DNA of 64,000 bases from JAGXLP01 sp964649445 (GCA_964649445.1 CAZYPS010000001.1:1-64000); one strand, 5' to 3'. Positions 24,764 through 35,132 are shown, numbered from the stretch's first letter. Notes: generated by a model from the sequence alone, not told the origin. Made by a program: numbers and translations.

Positions 24764-24785
24764 ACACGCTTAGAGCCAGCCAGTA

Positions 24786-25493
24786 ATGATCGGCCCGGCA
24801 CTTGCTCAATTCGATCTTTTTACCGCTCAAGTTTCGAAACGGGACAGCAGGGTGACGGTAATTGCTTCGGACCGGGATACGGAATTCAGGGCTCACCTTA
24901 GAAATACAGGAAGGCTCGAAAACTTAATTTATCCTGGAGTGACCATAACCTGTGAGTGGAAGGAGAGTGGGAAAACTGACGCAAGGGTTATCGGAGCAGT
25001 GGATGGCGGAGCTCACGTTCTACTGGACACTTACGTCCAGGAGAAATCGTTCGGCAAAATTCTTGAGGATGGTCTCCTTAAGAGGTTTTCGTCGGATCTT
25101 GACATCAAAAGTCAGGTTTCTTTTGAGGGGAAAAGGTTTGATTTCGGCATAAAACCGGACGGGAAAACGGGGTATATCGAATTAAAGTCCGCCGTCACGT
25201 GCAAAAGTGGCTGGGCGAGCTATCCGGATGCTCCTTCGGAACGTGGTCTTGAGCATCTTGACGTGCTGGAGAGGATTTCCAGAGAAGGCCACCCAGCGTA
25301 CGTGGTTTTTACCGTAACTCACCCGGATTGCGACAGGTTTAGGCCGAACGGCGATGTTCAACCAGAGATGGTTGCCAGGTTGCAGTCCGCAGAGGAAGCG
25401 GGCGTGGATATTTTCGCAGTAAAAATGGTGATAACGGAAGAAGGGAAGGTTTTGCTTTCGAATTCGGACGTTCCAGTCAGCCTGCAATACTAG
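24786..25493 (+). CDS. sfsA: SfsA family protein
   Basis: 235 residues matching SfsA (sugar fermentation stimulation protein). An N-terminal OB-like half contains RAHLRNTGRLENLIYPG, and a C-terminal nuclease-like half contains IELKSAVTC, SYPDAPSERGLEHL and PNGDVQPEMVARL. The Glu-x-Lys in IELKS fits the restriction-endonuclease-like core. SfsA binds DNA and is thought to be a nuclease; the physiological role is unclear. There is no obvious ribosome site before the ATG. It follows mobB by 22 bases and may share its transcript. Confidence 0.9.
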   Translation: MIGPALAQFDLFTAQVSKRDSRVTVIASDRDTEFRAHLRNTGRLENLIYPGVTITCEWKESGKTDARVIGAVDGGAHVLLDTYVQEKSFGKILEDGLLKRFSSDLDIKSQVSFEGKRFDFGIKPDGKTGYIELKSAVTCKSGWASYPDAPSERGLEHLDVLERISREGHPAYVVFTVTHPDCDRFRPNGDVQPEMVARLQSAEEAGVDIFAVKMVITEEGKVLLSNSDVPVSLQY

Positions 25494-25565
25494 CCTTCGG
25501 CAGTTTATTCAGGTTCGGTGGGACTTTCACCTTTTCAATAACTGGAGTATAATTATAGGTCATTC

Positions 25566-28400
25566 ATGAAAAAGATTTCTATAAAAGGTGCAGGCGAGCA
25601 CAACCTGAAAGATATAGACCTGGACATTCCCAGGGACAAATTGATTGTGATTTCCGGCCTGAGCGGATCGGGTAAGTCTTCCCTTGCTTTGGATACGATA
25701 TACGCCGAAGGCAGGCGGAGATATCTCGAGTCATTGTCCGCTTACGCCCGACGTTTCCTCGGTCAGATGGAGAAACCCGACGTGGATTTCATTGAAGGTC
25801 TTTCTCCCTCGATATCTATTGATCAAAAAACCACCGGGCAGAATCCGAGATCGACCGTAGGCACGGCAACGGAAATTTACGATTATCTAAGGCTACTCTA
25901 CGCTCACGTCGGAGTACCGCACTGTCCGAACTGTGGAAAGGGACTCTCCGCTCAAACGGCTGAAAGAATAATTGACCAGGTAATTGACCTGGAAGACGAA
26001 TCAAAAATTTACATCCTGGCGCCGGTGGTTCGGGGCAGAAAAGGGGAGTACCAGGATCTATTCCAGCAGTTGAGTGATCAGGGGTACCTTCGAGTCCGAG
26101 TAGACGGGAGTATAAGGGAGCTGGAAGAAGAAATAGAGCTGGAGAAATACGTGAAGCACGATATAGAAGTCGTAGTTGACAGGTTGTTAATAAAGGAGGG
26201 TATACGCTCCCGACTTGCGGACTCAGTGGAGACCGCTCTGGATCTCGCCGAAGGTAATCTGATCGTTAAGGTAAAAAACGGAGAAGAACTGACTTTCAGC
26301 GAAAAACAGGCATGTTCGGAGTGTGGGATAAGCGTACCTGAACTTACTCCCAGGATGTTTTCGTTTAATAGTCCTTACGGTGCCTGTCAGAAGTGTGACG
26401 GTCTCGGGAAGAAGGCGGAAGTGGATCCAGATCTCGTCCTTGATAGAAGTCTTTCAATAGAGGAAGGAGCTATTCTCCCGTGGCGAAAGAATCCGGGTAA
26501 GTGGCGGAAAGCTATTCTGTCTGCGTTCTGTAAGAAGCACGATATACCCAAAGATCAACCTCTCGAGGATCTTTCGGAGAAAAAAATTGATCTCCTCCTG
26601 TACGGAGACGAGGAGAAGGTGAGTTTCCTATATACAAACCGAAAGGGTCAGACGAAGAGGCACAAGAGAAAGTTCAAAGGGGTTATTGAAGAGCTGGAAA
26701 AGAAATATCGTGACTCAAGTTCCAACAGCAGCAGGAAGAGAATAGAGGAGTACATGGCAAAACTTCCTTGTCCTGAATGCGACGGTGGGCGGTTAAACCC
26801 AAAAAGTATGGCGGTTACTTTATCCGGCAAAAATATCAAAGAAGTAACCAGTCTGTCGATTGACAGGGCTTACGAGTTCTTCAATTCCCTGGAACTCAGT
26901 GAAAACGAGCAGTTGATTGCGGGAGAGATACTGGATGAGATCAAAGCCAGGCTGGGATTTCTGCTTGACGTGGGGCTGGATTACCTAACGCTGGACCGGG
27001 AGGCAGGAACTTTATCCGGCGGGGAAGCTCATCGGATAAAACTGGCGACCCAGATAGGATCCGGGTTAACGGGAGTTCTGTATATTCTGGATGAGCCGAC
27101 CGTGGGTTTACACCAGCATGACGTAGATCGACTTCTCGATACGCTAAAAGATCTCCGGGATATGGACAACACAGTGATAGTTGTCGAGCACGACAGAAAG
27201 ACGATAATGGAATCCGACTGGGTTGTAGAACTGGGACCCAAGGCCGGCGTAAACGGGGGAGAGGTAATTCATGAAGGGTCGCCGGAAGGGTTGGTTGCCA
27301 ACGAGGACTCGCTAACCGGACAGTATCTGAGAGGAGAGAAGGAGATTCCGATTCCGCGAAAACGCCGCCATTCTCCTGGCCAAAAGCTCTGGATCCGCGG
27401 CGCCAGGGAACACAATCTTCAGGACATCGATGTGGGTATACCGCTAGGTCTATTCAACTGCGTAACTGGTGTATCCGGTTCGGGGAAATCGACCCTGATA
27501 AATGATATCCTCTTCCGACAGCTCGAGCGGGAACTTCACAATAGTGGAGCAAAACCAGGAGAACATGACGAAGTCGAGGGAGTTGAGCACCTCGACAAGG
27601 TGATAGAAATAGATCAGTCACCGATAGGCCGAACTCCCCGGTCGAACCCGGCGACTTATATTAAAGTATTCAGGTATATCAGGGAACTCTTTGCCGAGAC
27701 CCCTGAAGCAAAGGCGAGAGGGTACGAAAAGGGTCGCTTTTCCTTTAACCGTAAAGGAGGTCGCTGTGAGGAGTGCAAAGGTCGAGGGCACAAAGAAATT
27801 GAAATGCACTTCTTGCCTGACGTTTCCGTTCCCTGCGAGGACTGTAATGGAAAACGTTACAATAAGGAGACACTACAGGTTACTTACAAAGGGAAAACTA
27901 TCGCCGACATCTTGGAGATGACGGTCGAAGAGGCACTGCACTTCTTTGCCAATCACGGAAAGATTAAGAATAAGCTGGAAACTTTGATGGATATAGGACT
28001 CGGTTACATGAAACTGGGTCAGCCTTCGACGACTCTTTCCGGAGGCGAAGCCCAGAGGATAAAACTTGCCCGGGAATTATCCCGAAGGAGGAAAGGGCAT
28101 ACGCTATACCTATTTGACGAACCGACTACAGGTCTACACGCCGAGGATATTCGAAAATTAATGGATGTCCTGCATCGGCTGGTGGACGATGAGAATACCG
28201 TGGTTGTAATTGAGCATAACCCTCACGTTATCAAAACCGCGGACTGGATAATCGATCTTGGTCCGCGTGGGGGCAAGCACGGAGGGGAATTGATCGCTGA
28301 AGGAACGCCCGAGGAAATAAGTAGTAGCGAGGAGTCGTTCACGGGGGATATACTCGAGGGTATATTCTCGGAAAAGAGAGAAGAGTTGCTGGCCAAATGA
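25566..28400 (+). CDS. uvrA: Excinuclease ABC subunit A
   Basis: 944 residues, full length. UvrA dimers scan DNA for bulky lesions and load UvrB. Two ABC ATPase halves are seen: Walker A GLSGSGKSS (about 32) and GVSGSGKST (about 638), signatures LSGGEAHR and LSGGEAQR, and Walker B LYILDEPTVGLH and LYLFDEPTTGLH. Zinc modules are CPNCGKG...CSECG, CPECDGGRLNP and CEECKGRGH...CEDCNGKRYN. The ATG overlaps no neighbour; its stop overlaps the uvrC start (ATGA). uvrB is not in the window. Confidence 0.98.
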   Translation: MKKISIKGAGEHNLKDIDLDIPRDKLIVISGLSGSGKSSLALDTIYAEGRRRYLESLSAYARRFLGQMEKPDVDFIEGLSPSISIDQKTTGQNPRSTVGTATEIYDYLRLLYAHVGVPHCPNCGKGLSAQTAERIIDQVIDLEDESKIYILAPVVRGRKGEYQDLFQQLSDQGYLRVRVDGSIRELEEEIELEKYVKHDIEVVVDRLLIKEGIRSRLADSVETALDLAEGNLIVKVKNGEELTFSEKQACSECGISVPELTPRMFSFNSPYGACQKCDGLGKKAEVDPDLVLDRSLSIEEGAILPWRKNPGKWRKAILSAFCKKHDIPKDQPLEDLSEKKIDLLLYGDEEKVSFLYTNRKGQTKRHKRKFKGVIEELEKKYRDSSSNSSRKRIEEYMAKLPCPECDGGRLNPKSMAVTLSGKNIKEVTSLSIDRAYEFFNSLELSENEQLIAGEILDEIKARLGFLLDVGLDYLTLDREAGTLSGGEAHRIKLATQIGSGLTGVLYILDEPTVGLHQHDVDRLLDTLKDLRDMDNTVIVVEHDRKTIMESDWVVELGPKAGVNGGEVIHEGSPEGLVANEDSLTGQYLRGEKEIPIPRKRRHSPGQKLWIRGAREHNLQDIDVGIPLGLFNCVTGVSGSGKSTLINDILFRQLERELHNSGAKPGEHDEVEGVEHLDKVIEIDQSPIGRTPRSNPATYIKVFRYIRELFAETPEAKARGYEKGRFSFNRKGGRCEECKGRGHKEIEMHFLPDVSVPCEDCNGKRYNKETLQVTYKGKTIADILEMTVEEALHFFANHGKIKNKLETLMDIGLGYMKLGQPSTTLSGGEAQRIKLARELSRRRKGHTLYLFDEPTTGLHAEDIRKLMDVLHRLVDDENTVVVIEHNPHVIKTADWIIDLGPRGGKHGGELIAEGTPEEISSSEESFTGDILEGIFSEKREELLAK

Positions 28401-30277
28401 ACCTAGAAGAAAAAGTAAGGGATTTCCCGGAACAACCGGGAGTTTATATTATTCGCTCCGAGGGAAAAGTAATATACGTGGGAAAGTCCGCTTCGCTTAG
28501 GGACCGAGTGAAAAGTTACTTCAATTCGGGCAAAGCTGGTTCTGTTAAGACGAAGAACCTGAGAGAAGAGGCGGACGATGTGGATTACATAGTAGCTGAT
28601 TCGGAAGTAGAAGCCCTAATCCTGGAAGAAAACCTCATAAAAGAATACAGACCAAAATATAACGTTCTTCTCAAGGACAACAAACGGTATCCTTACATAA
28701 AACTCACCGACGAAAAGTTCCCCCAGCTTGAAGTTTCGCGTAAGCGAGGTGATGAATCGGGTGAACTCTACGGCCCATATATAGATTCCGGGGCAATGAG
28801 GAAGACTCTCGACACGATCGAAAAGATATTCCCGGTTCGGGACTGTAGCTGGAAACCTGAAGACGGTCATCGGCGTCCCTGTTTACGATACCATATAGAT
28901 CTCTGCCCTGCACCCTGTGCCGGCAAAGCGGACAGGGAAACTTACATGGAATCTATCGAAAAAATTCGGGACCTGCTCAAAGGGAAAATAGGCGAAGTAG
29001 CGGACCAGTTAAGGGAAAAGATGGAAATCGCTTCCGACAATAAGGATTTTGAGAAAGCCGCTGAATGGCGCGATAAGCTTGAGGCATTGAAAAAGATAAC
29101 CCGGGACCAGAACGTTCGGTTGTCAGATGAACTTGATAGAGACTTTATCGCTCTTTCGGAGAAGCAGGGTACGGAAGAAGATGACGAGGCCTGGGGGACG
29201 ATTCAGGTGTTTTTCGTTCGTGCTGGAAGGATAACCGGACAGGATAGTTTCGACCTGGAGTTTCCTTCGGATGTAGAGTCCTCCGCTATTCTCGGTGGGT
29301 TTATAAAAAAGTTTTATTCAAACCGAAGAGTAATACCGGCGGAGATCTACGTAGAAGAGGACCCCGAAGATGCTTCTACTATCGAAGAGTGGCTTGAGGA
29401 ATCCCGGTCGGGAAAGGTTGAGATAAAAATTCCCAAACGCGGTCAGAAGAAAAAGATCCTCGATATGGCGAGCCGAAACGCTCGTTACGGGCGTGGTGGA
29501 GGAAAAAGGGGTAAGTCCGAGTTCGAAGGAGAACCCGAAGGTAAAGGGCTCGAAGAAGTACAGGAGGTCCTTGACCTGCCAACCCCTCCCCATCGAATCG
29601 AGGGATACGACGTCTCAAATATTTCAGGTACGAATTCTGTCGGGTCCATGGTTGTATTTGAGGGGGGTAGATCGACCAATCGGAAGTACAGAAGATTCAG
29701 GATAAAAGAGAAGGAGGGGCCCGACGACTATCTGATGCTCCAGGAGGTACTCAGGAGAAGATTTAGACACGGACTTGATGCTAAAGACGGGGAGAAAGAT
29801 AGGGAATTCGACGAAAGTTTTTCCAGCTTTCCGGATCTGATTTTGATCGACGGGGGAAAGGGCCAGCTGAACGCGGTAACGAAAGTACTGGAATCTCTGA
29901 GTATGGCTAACATCCCCGTTATCGGTCTGGCAAAAGAATATGAAGAAGTATTCCGCCCCGGAGAAACTACTTCAGTAGGGTTTTCCCGTGATTCAGAAGG
30001 TCTCAAGCTGCTTCAGCGGGTCAGGGATGAAGCGCATCGCTTCGCTGTTAATTATCACAGAAGATTGAGACAGAAACGAACGGTTCGATCTTCGCTCGAC
30101 TCAATTAAGGGCATAGGTCCGAAGAGGAAAAAGGCCCTCTTAAATACTTTTGATTCAGTAGAAAGAGTTAGTGAAGCCACTCCTGAAGAATTGAAGAGCA
30201 TTTCCGAAATACCGGATAAAGTGGCAGAAAGAGTGGCGGAGTTTTTTTCGGAGCGCACGGAAGATAGCGCTAGCTAA
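28397..30277 (+). CDS. uvrC: Excinuclease ABC subunit C
   Basis: 626 residues. UvrC makes both cuts in nucleotide excision repair. GIY-YIG nuclease domain at about 12-90 (GVYIIRSEGKVIYVGKSASLRDRVKSYF shortened here to its GVYII...VGKS core), UVR domain (DNKDFEKAAEWRDKLEAL) near 215, RNase H-like C-terminal nuclease (EGYDVSNISG, LILIDGGKGQL) and a helix-hairpin-helix end (IKGIGPKRKKALL). It overlaps uvrA by four bases, so the two are translated together. The stop overlaps the converging wecB gene by eight bases. Confidence 0.98.
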   Translation: MNLEEKVRDFPEQPGVYIIRSEGKVIYVGKSASLRDRVKSYFNSGKAGSVKTKNLREEADDVDYIVADSEVEALILEENLIKEYRPKYNVLLKDNKRYPYIKLTDEKFPQLEVSRKRGDESGELYGPYIDSGAMRKTLDTIEKIFPVRDCSWKPEDGHRRPCLRYHIDLCPAPCAGKADRETYMESIEKIRDLLKGKIGEVADQLREKMEIASDNKDFEKAAEWRDKLEALKKITRDQNVRLSDELDRDFIALSEKQGTEEDDEAWGTIQVFFVRAGRITGQDSFDLEFPSDVESSAILGGFIKKFYSNRRVIPAEIYVEEDPEDASTIEEWLEESRSGKVEIKIPKRGQKKKILDMASRNARYGRGGGKRGKSEFEGEPEGKGLEEVQEVLDLPTPPHRIEGYDVSNISGTNSVGSMVVFEGGRSTNRKYRRFRIKEKEGPDDYLMLQEVLRRRFRHGLDAKDGEKDREFDESFSSFPDLILIDGGKGQLNAVTKVLESLSMANIPVIGLAKEYEEVFRPGETTSVGFSRDSEGLKLLQRVRDEAHRFAVNYHRRLRQKRTVRSSLDSIKGIGPKRKKALLNTFDSVERVSEATPEELKSISEIPDKVAERVAEFFSERTEDSAS

Positions 30278-31397
30278 AATAATTCAAAACGTGGTCGACG
30301 ATCTTTCTCGATGCATTCCCCTGCCCAAAAGGGCTTACCTTTTTGACCATTTTTTGGTAACTTGATTCATCGCTGAGTAAATTAGTCGCCTCCGAGACGA
30401 TTCTGTCGGTATCCGTGCCGACCAGCTTTGCAGTACCTGCCTCCACGGCCTCAGGGCGCTCGGTCTTTTCTCGCGCGACGAGAACGGGAACTCCAAAGGA
30501 CGGGGCCTCTTCCTGAATGCCGCCGGAATCAGTAATTATCAGGTCCGATATTCTCATTAAACCGACAAATGCGAGATAGTCGATCGGCTCTACAAGGTTT
30601 ATCCTTTCCGTCTCACCGAGGATCTCGTGAACGGCATCCTGGACTTTCGGGTTCAGATGTACCGGAAAGACTACTTCTAGGTTGGGAAACCTTTCGGTTA
30701 TTTGTTTAATTGCTCGGGCAACTCTCTTAATTCCCCCGCCGAGGCTCTCTCTCCGGTGAGTGGTAACTAAGAGCAGCCTCTTCTTACCGCTTTCAAATCT
30801 TGTGATGTCAACAGGATAAGTTGGATGAACCACGCCTCGTTCAATAGATTCTTCGATTTTGAGCAGGGCGTCGATTACGGTATTTCCCGTCACGGAGATT
30901 GAATCGCTCGGAAAATTCTCTTTCAAAAGGTTATCTTTGGCACCTTCCGTCGGGGCGTAGAGAAGATCGGAAAGTGAGTCGGCTAATCTTCGGTTTATCT
31001 CTTCCGGGAACGGATTTGCCCTGTCCCCGCTCCGCAGGCCGGCTTCAACATGCCCCACGGTAGTCCGGTGGTAAAACCCTGTTAGAGCACCTACGAATGC
31101 AGTCGTAGTATCACCCTGAACGAATACGAGGTCGGGATCCTCGGCCTTAACTGTCTGAGATATTCCAGTTACCGCCCGCGACGTGAGGCCTGAAAGGCTC
31201 TGAGACTCCTCCATGAGTTCTAGATTGTAATCAACTGTTAGGTCAAATACTTCGAGAGCTCCAGTCAACATTTCGCGATGTTGACCCGATGAGCAAAGCA
31301 CGGACTGAATTTCTTCTCTTTCCTCAAGTTCGTTTAACAGGGGTGCCAGTTTTATCGCTTCCGGACGCGTACCGCACACGGTCAATATTTTTATCAT
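30270..31397 (-). CDS. wecB: UDP-N-acetylglucosamine 2-epimerase (non-hydrolysing)
   Basis: 375 residues with a GT-B-like fold that interconverts UDP-GlcNAc and UDP-ManNAc for surface polysaccharides. N-terminal VCGTRPEAIKLAPL, then VQGDTTTAF, HVEAGLRSGDRANPFPEE, VTGNTVIDAL and LITDSGGIQEEAPSFG are all diagnostic. The frame extends 38 codons further upstream, but the family starts at MIKILTVCG, so the ATG at 31397 is chosen; no ribosome site precedes it. It stands alone, converging on uvrC. Confidence 0.95.
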   Translation of the reverse strand: MIKILTVCGTRPEAIKLAPLLNELEEREEIQSVLCSSGQHREMLTGALEVFDLTVDYNLELMEESQSLSGLTSRAVTGISQTVKAEDPDLVFVQGDTTTAFVGALTGFYHRTTVGHVEAGLRSGDRANPFPEEINRRLADSLSDLLYAPTEGAKDNLLKENFPSDSISVTGNTVIDALLKIEESIERGVVHPTYPVDITRFESGKKRLLLVTTHRRESLGGGIKRVARAIKQITERFPNLEVVFPVHLNPKVQDAVHEILGETERINLVEPIDYLAFVGLMRISDLIITDSGGIQEEAPSFGVPVLVAREKTERPEAVEAGTAKLVGTDTDRIVSEATNLLSDESSYQKMVKKVSPFGQGNASRKIVDHVLNYFS

Positions 31398-31580
31398 TGT
31401 AATCGTAAAGGGTATTCGATTGATTGTATCTTTGCAATTATGGTCGTATAAACAGGAGATAGTCGGTCTTAAATAAGTCAGGAACAGGAAGCGTTTCGGC
31501 ATAAATAACATTTAAAGAAATAACCCCTTTTCCGGTCCAACTATTTAAAACTCGCTACATTTTTTGCAAAATGAACTACC

Positions 31581-32711
31581 ATGAACAGGAAGTCCAGTAG
31601 TTTCCGAACCGGACTCGTTTTTTTGATCGTTTTCTGGTTGATCGCATTTTCTCTCGTCGTCCTGCCTGCCGAGGTCACAGTCACGCCTCTACTCGACACG
31701 CCTAATAACCGAACTTATTACAACGAATTGCTGGATTCTCTGCGGGAGGCGGAGTCGTCGATCAGCGTGCTGATGGCCACAGCCAACTATTATCCCGAAT
31801 ATCCCGACGGACTCCAGAACAGGCTATATGACGCCTTAGTAGAGGCAGATGAACGCGGTGTAAATGTAAGAATAGTTCTTGATAAGAGTGATTGGTCGGA
31901 AGAGATAACCAAGACTAACCGGGAGACTGCTCGCTATCTTCGTGAAAGGGGGCTTGAAGTCAAATTCGACGATCCCGAGGTGACAACTCACGCGAAGACC
32001 ATAATAGTGGACGAAAAGGTAGTTTTTCTGGGTTCCAGTAACTGGAATTTCCCAACTTATACCGAGACCTATCAGGCCAATCTTAAACTTGTATCTGGTA
32101 AGATTGGTCGATTTTACGATCGATTTTTTGATGCGGTCTGGCTGGGCAAAGCCCCGAAGCGGTTGACGCTTCCAGAAATGTCAGGTGGAAAATCTATAGT
32201 TCCGCTAATTAGCACGGGGGAGAGCCGGGCCTATTTCGAGACCGCAAAACAACTGCTGAGAGAAGCCGAGGAGTCAATTGATCTAGTACTGTTTAAAATT
32301 ACCCGATACTCGAGTTTTGGTGATAGCAAATCCAACCTGTTAACGGAAGAACTGGTGAAGGCTCGGAACCGGGGAGTTGATGTGAGGATAGTTCTGGACG
32401 TAAATACCTGGTCGGAAGGTGTAAATCAGTCAAACCGGGAAACCACCCTCTGGCTTCTCGGCAAAGGGATCGGGAACGTGAAGTTCGATAGTCGGGAGTC
32501 CACCACGCACAGCAAAGTACTGATAATTGACGGGGAGACCGTGATGGTTGGCTCGAGCAACTGGTCTTACTATTCTCTTGACGAAAACCTTGAGGTGGAC
32601 GTGGTTATAAAAAAGTCACCCTCAGCGGCTAAACCGTTTGAGGTCTATTTCGAGGAAATCTGGAAGAGGGCCAATATCCCTTCCCGGGAGGAATTAAGCG
32701 GGGGTTACTGA
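31581..32711 (+). CDS. Exported phospholipase D-like protein with two HKD motifs
   Basis: 376 residues with a signal anchor (FRTGLVFLIVFWLIAFSLVV) and two PLD repeats. Each ends in an HxK(x)4D motif: HAKTIIVDEKVVFLGSSNW near 139 and HSKVLIIDGETVMVGSSNW near 314. The halves are clear duplicates (both carry RGV-VRIVLD and WSE...NRET). PLD-family enzymes cleave or transfer phosphodiesters of lipids or nucleic acids; this one acts outside the cytoplasm, and its substrate is unknown. The ATG lacks a ribosome site. It ends one base before the convergent PKD gene stop. Confidence 0.85.
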   Translation: MNRKSSSFRTGLVFLIVFWLIAFSLVVLPAEVTVTPLLDTPNNRTYYNELLDSLREAESSISVLMATANYYPEYPDGLQNRLYDALVEADERGVNVRIVLDKSDWSEEITKTNRETARYLRERGLEVKFDDPEVTTHAKTIIVDEKVVFLGSSNWNFPTYTETYQANLKLVSGKIGRFYDRFFDAVWLGKAPKRLTLPEMSGGKSIVPLISTGESRAYFETAKQLLREAEESIDLVLFKITRYSSFGDSKSNLLTEELVKARNRGVDVRIVLDVNTWSEGVNQSNRETTLWLLGKGIGNVKFDSRESTTHSKVLIIDGETVMVGSSNWSYYSLDENLEVDVVIKKSPSAAKPFEVYFEEIWKRANIPSREELSGGY

Positions 32712-32712
32712 G

Positions 32713-34860
32713 CTAGAATTCGCGGATAGATTTTTCTTCGAGCTGGAGGGCAATAATTTCCTTCACCTCCTCGAACCCGAGCGTTTTGCCGTCAGTATAT
32801 GGAACAGCTTCGTTTTTCGACCAAAATTCCATTGCTTTTTTCGCCTGAAGCTCGGTTATATAGTTGTTCAACGATAGGTCAAGCTCCCCCTCCTCTACGT
32901 CCCAGCGCGAAATCACTATTTTAACCGGAAGCTTATCTGAAAGCTCCAGGCTGCTGTCGCCTTCTATCCTGTAAGAACTCTCCGACAAACTTTCGCTGAG
33001 ATGTCCGGATAAGTTAAAAGTCCAGAAAGGTGAATCGAGAGGGACCCGGACGGTATAAGGTACCGTGAAGGTTTCCCCCGGAGAGATAGGACATGTAATT
33101 ATCCATTGGTCAGTAGAGGATTTGTAAGCAATATTATCGGTTTCGCCGGGAACGATTTCCCAGCTATCCGGTAGTTCTTCCTCAAGCCCTACCCCCATTA
33201 AGGTTCTGTTCCTCGGTTTTATTATGATCTCAACACCAAGCTCAATTACCTCTTCGTCTTCCGCTGCTGGAGTACTTTCGGCGTCCACGAATAGCAAGTT
33301 GTCGGGCAGGTTAGTTTTGATCTCTCGCGAAACGTCTGGGTTGGCCCGTTTTTCAAGGTTTAATTTGGAACTCGTGTCCACTCCTTTCTGGTGATAGAGC
33401 AAAGCTTTTTTGACGAATTCAAAGTTGATTTCTTTCCGATTGAGTCCGGGAAGGTTCTCTCCTTTTTGCCAGGCGGTAATAAGTCTTTCAACCTGCCGGA
33501 AGGTAATCCTGTTCGATAGATCGAAGTTAAGCTCCCTTTTGTCGATTTCGTAGTGAGATAGAGCTACCAGCGGATCTACTTCTTCTACCACGATCAGGGT
33601 CGAGTCACCGGCAATTTTTTCATCGAATTCCGGGCTCGCACTGGTAATTTCACCGCTGAGCTCTACTTTACGATCTATAGAATCAGCATCGAGCTGAGTT
33701 CGGGAAGGAGCCTTTATTTGATAGGAAATTCGTTTTTTGTCACCGGGTTCGAACCCGGTGGGTAGCAACCACTGATTTGTGGAGGGTTTGTATACAGCTT
33801 TTTCACTGTCTTCCGGAATTACCCGCCAGCCCCCGGGTAGCGATTCCTCTACCCCTATTCCGGAAACCTCAGTCCGGGCCGTGATTTCTATAGTGCAATT
33901 GACGTTTTTCCCAGGCAGGACTTTTCGGGCTGATAGATTTCTTTCAGCTTTAAACGGGGTCTTTCTAACTGTTACTTGTTTTCGTTTTTCTGCCTTATTT
34001 CCATGGTTATCGGTTACTCTAAGGGCGATTTCGTGACTCTCAGGATCCGTGAAAGTGTGTCGCATTGTAGGTTCGTGAGAAGCGTAAGTAAAATGTCCGT
34101 CTCCAGTTAAGTCCCATTCGTACTGGGTTATTGTTCCTTCTGGGGCTATTGAACTCGAACCATCCAAGATCAAAGTCAAACCGGGTTGGGATGATCTAGA
34201 GGTTGAGAAAACCGGTTTCGGTCTTTGCTCCCTTCCGACACCCTGCAATCTAATATCGACGCTCGGGTCCAGGGTCAATAGTTTGTGGTTCTCAGCATTA
34301 CCGGAAACTATCCGTATCTCGGTAATATTTTCCAGAGTGCCAAAATCAAGAGTGAGGTCAGGGTACTTCTCTAGATCTCTTATTATTGCTCCGTCGGCAA
34401 ATCCGGGACCCCAGGACCACTGGAAGTTCGCTACGGGAGGATTAAAGAAGTATTCGTCAGTTGAATCCATCTCAGAAGTATCGTCCTGGAGGAGAAGTTC
34501 AGCACTTTCCGACAGCCCCGATATAGTTAATTGGCCAGTCCCTCCATGGGAAGAGCCAGGACCCCCCATTATGACAATTAAACTGGTTCGGTTCGAGGGT
34601 GTTCGATAAGGGATTAAAAGACAGCTTTTTGGGCTTTCCAGTCCAGTATTGGGTTTGGCTTTATAATAATTGTAGAAATCGTTCGCCGGTATATTCCCCC
34701 AGAAGTATTCCAGCCTGGTGGAGGCTGTTTTGCCATTTTTGGTCTCCAGTACGAGGTGATCCTTTGCATTCGAATTGAAAGTGGATAGTAGAACAAGTGG
34801 GAGAACTACAAGAAAAATGGCCAGGAATTTAACAGTTTTGCTGAGGTGACATGAGGACAC
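32713..34860 (-). CDS. Secreted PKD-domain protein with duplicated C-terminal modules
   Basis: 715 residues with a signal peptide (LAIFLVVLPLVLLSTF). Residues about 225-305 form a PKD domain (LDGSSSIAPEGTITQYEWDL, GDGHFTYASHEP, ALRVTDNHGNKA). Then come two copies of one module: a beta-sandwich with GVE-SLPGGWRVIPE / GLE-ELPDSWEIVPG and STNQW / STDQW, followed by a short helical unit (LNFDLSNRITFRQVERLITAW / LDLSLNNYITELQAKKAMEFW). The helical units loosely recall dockerin-type sequence without clear calcium ligands. Probably surface or secreted; function unknown. It is preceded by an AT-rich 272-base region shared with the phoU gene. Confidence 0.7.
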   Translation of the reverse strand: MSSCHLSKTVKFLAIFLVVLPLVLLSTFNSNAKDHLVLETKNGKTASTRLEYFWGNIPANDFYNYYKAKPNTGLESPKSCLLIPYRTPSNRTSLIVIMGGPGSSHGGTGQLTISGLSESAELLLQDDTSEMDSTDEYFFNPPVANFQWSWGPGFADGAIIRDLEKYPDLTLDFGTLENITEIRIVSGNAENHKLLTLDPSVDIRLQGVGREQRPKPVFSTSRSSQPGLTLILDGSSSIAPEGTITQYEWDLTGDGHFTYASHEPTMRHTFTDPESHEIALRVTDNHGNKAEKRKQVTVRKTPFKAERNLSARKVLPGKNVNCTIEITARTEVSGIGVEESLPGGWRVIPEDSEKAVYKPSTNQWLLPTGFEPGDKKRISYQIKAPSRTQLDADSIDRKVELSGEITSASPEFDEKIAGDSTLIVVEEVDPLVALSHYEIDKRELNFDLSNRITFRQVERLITAWQKGENLPGLNRKEINFEFVKKALLYHQKGVDTSSKLNLEKRANPDVSREIKTNLPDNLLFVDAESTPAAEDEEVIELGVEIIIKPRNRTLMGVGLEEELPDSWEIVPGETDNIAYKSSTDQWIITCPISPGETFTVPYTVRVPLDSPFWTFNLSGHLSESLSESSYRIEGDSSLELSDKLPVKIVISRWDVEEGELDLSLNNYITELQAKKAMEFWSKNEAVPYTDGKTLGFEEVKEIIALQLEEKSIREF

Positions 34861-35132
34861 TTTATCCTCCTTTTTTAAATCTATAGTATTGATATTTTCT
34901 CTAGTTTATAAAAAGGTAAAGGTTTCGTCAAGCAAAAAACTTGTTTGATAGTTGAATTGTGGAATTACTCTTTTTAGGTTAGTTTACTGATCTCCCGGAC
35001 ATTAATTCTCGATAGCGGTCGTGCCCTGGTAATAGGTATAGTATATTAGTATAATTTTTCTATATTGATATAGATAATAAAATTGTCTAAACATTAAACC
35101 TCCCTGTTACTAAGTACTAAGAGGTGAAGAAT
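34861..35132. promoter_or_regulatory. Divergent promoter region between the PKD gene and phoU
   Basis: AT-rich intergenic stretch. TCAAGCAA (34928-34935) pairs with TTGTTTGA (34941-34948) with one G-T pair. Toward phoU there is TATAAT at 35050-35055 within a run of TATATTAG/ATATTGATATAG sequence. No clear -35 box is seen. Confidence 0.35.

Noticed and set aside
31398..31511. N-terminal extension of wecB
   Set aside because: The family begins at MIKILTVCG; the upstream 38 codons show no conserved sequence.
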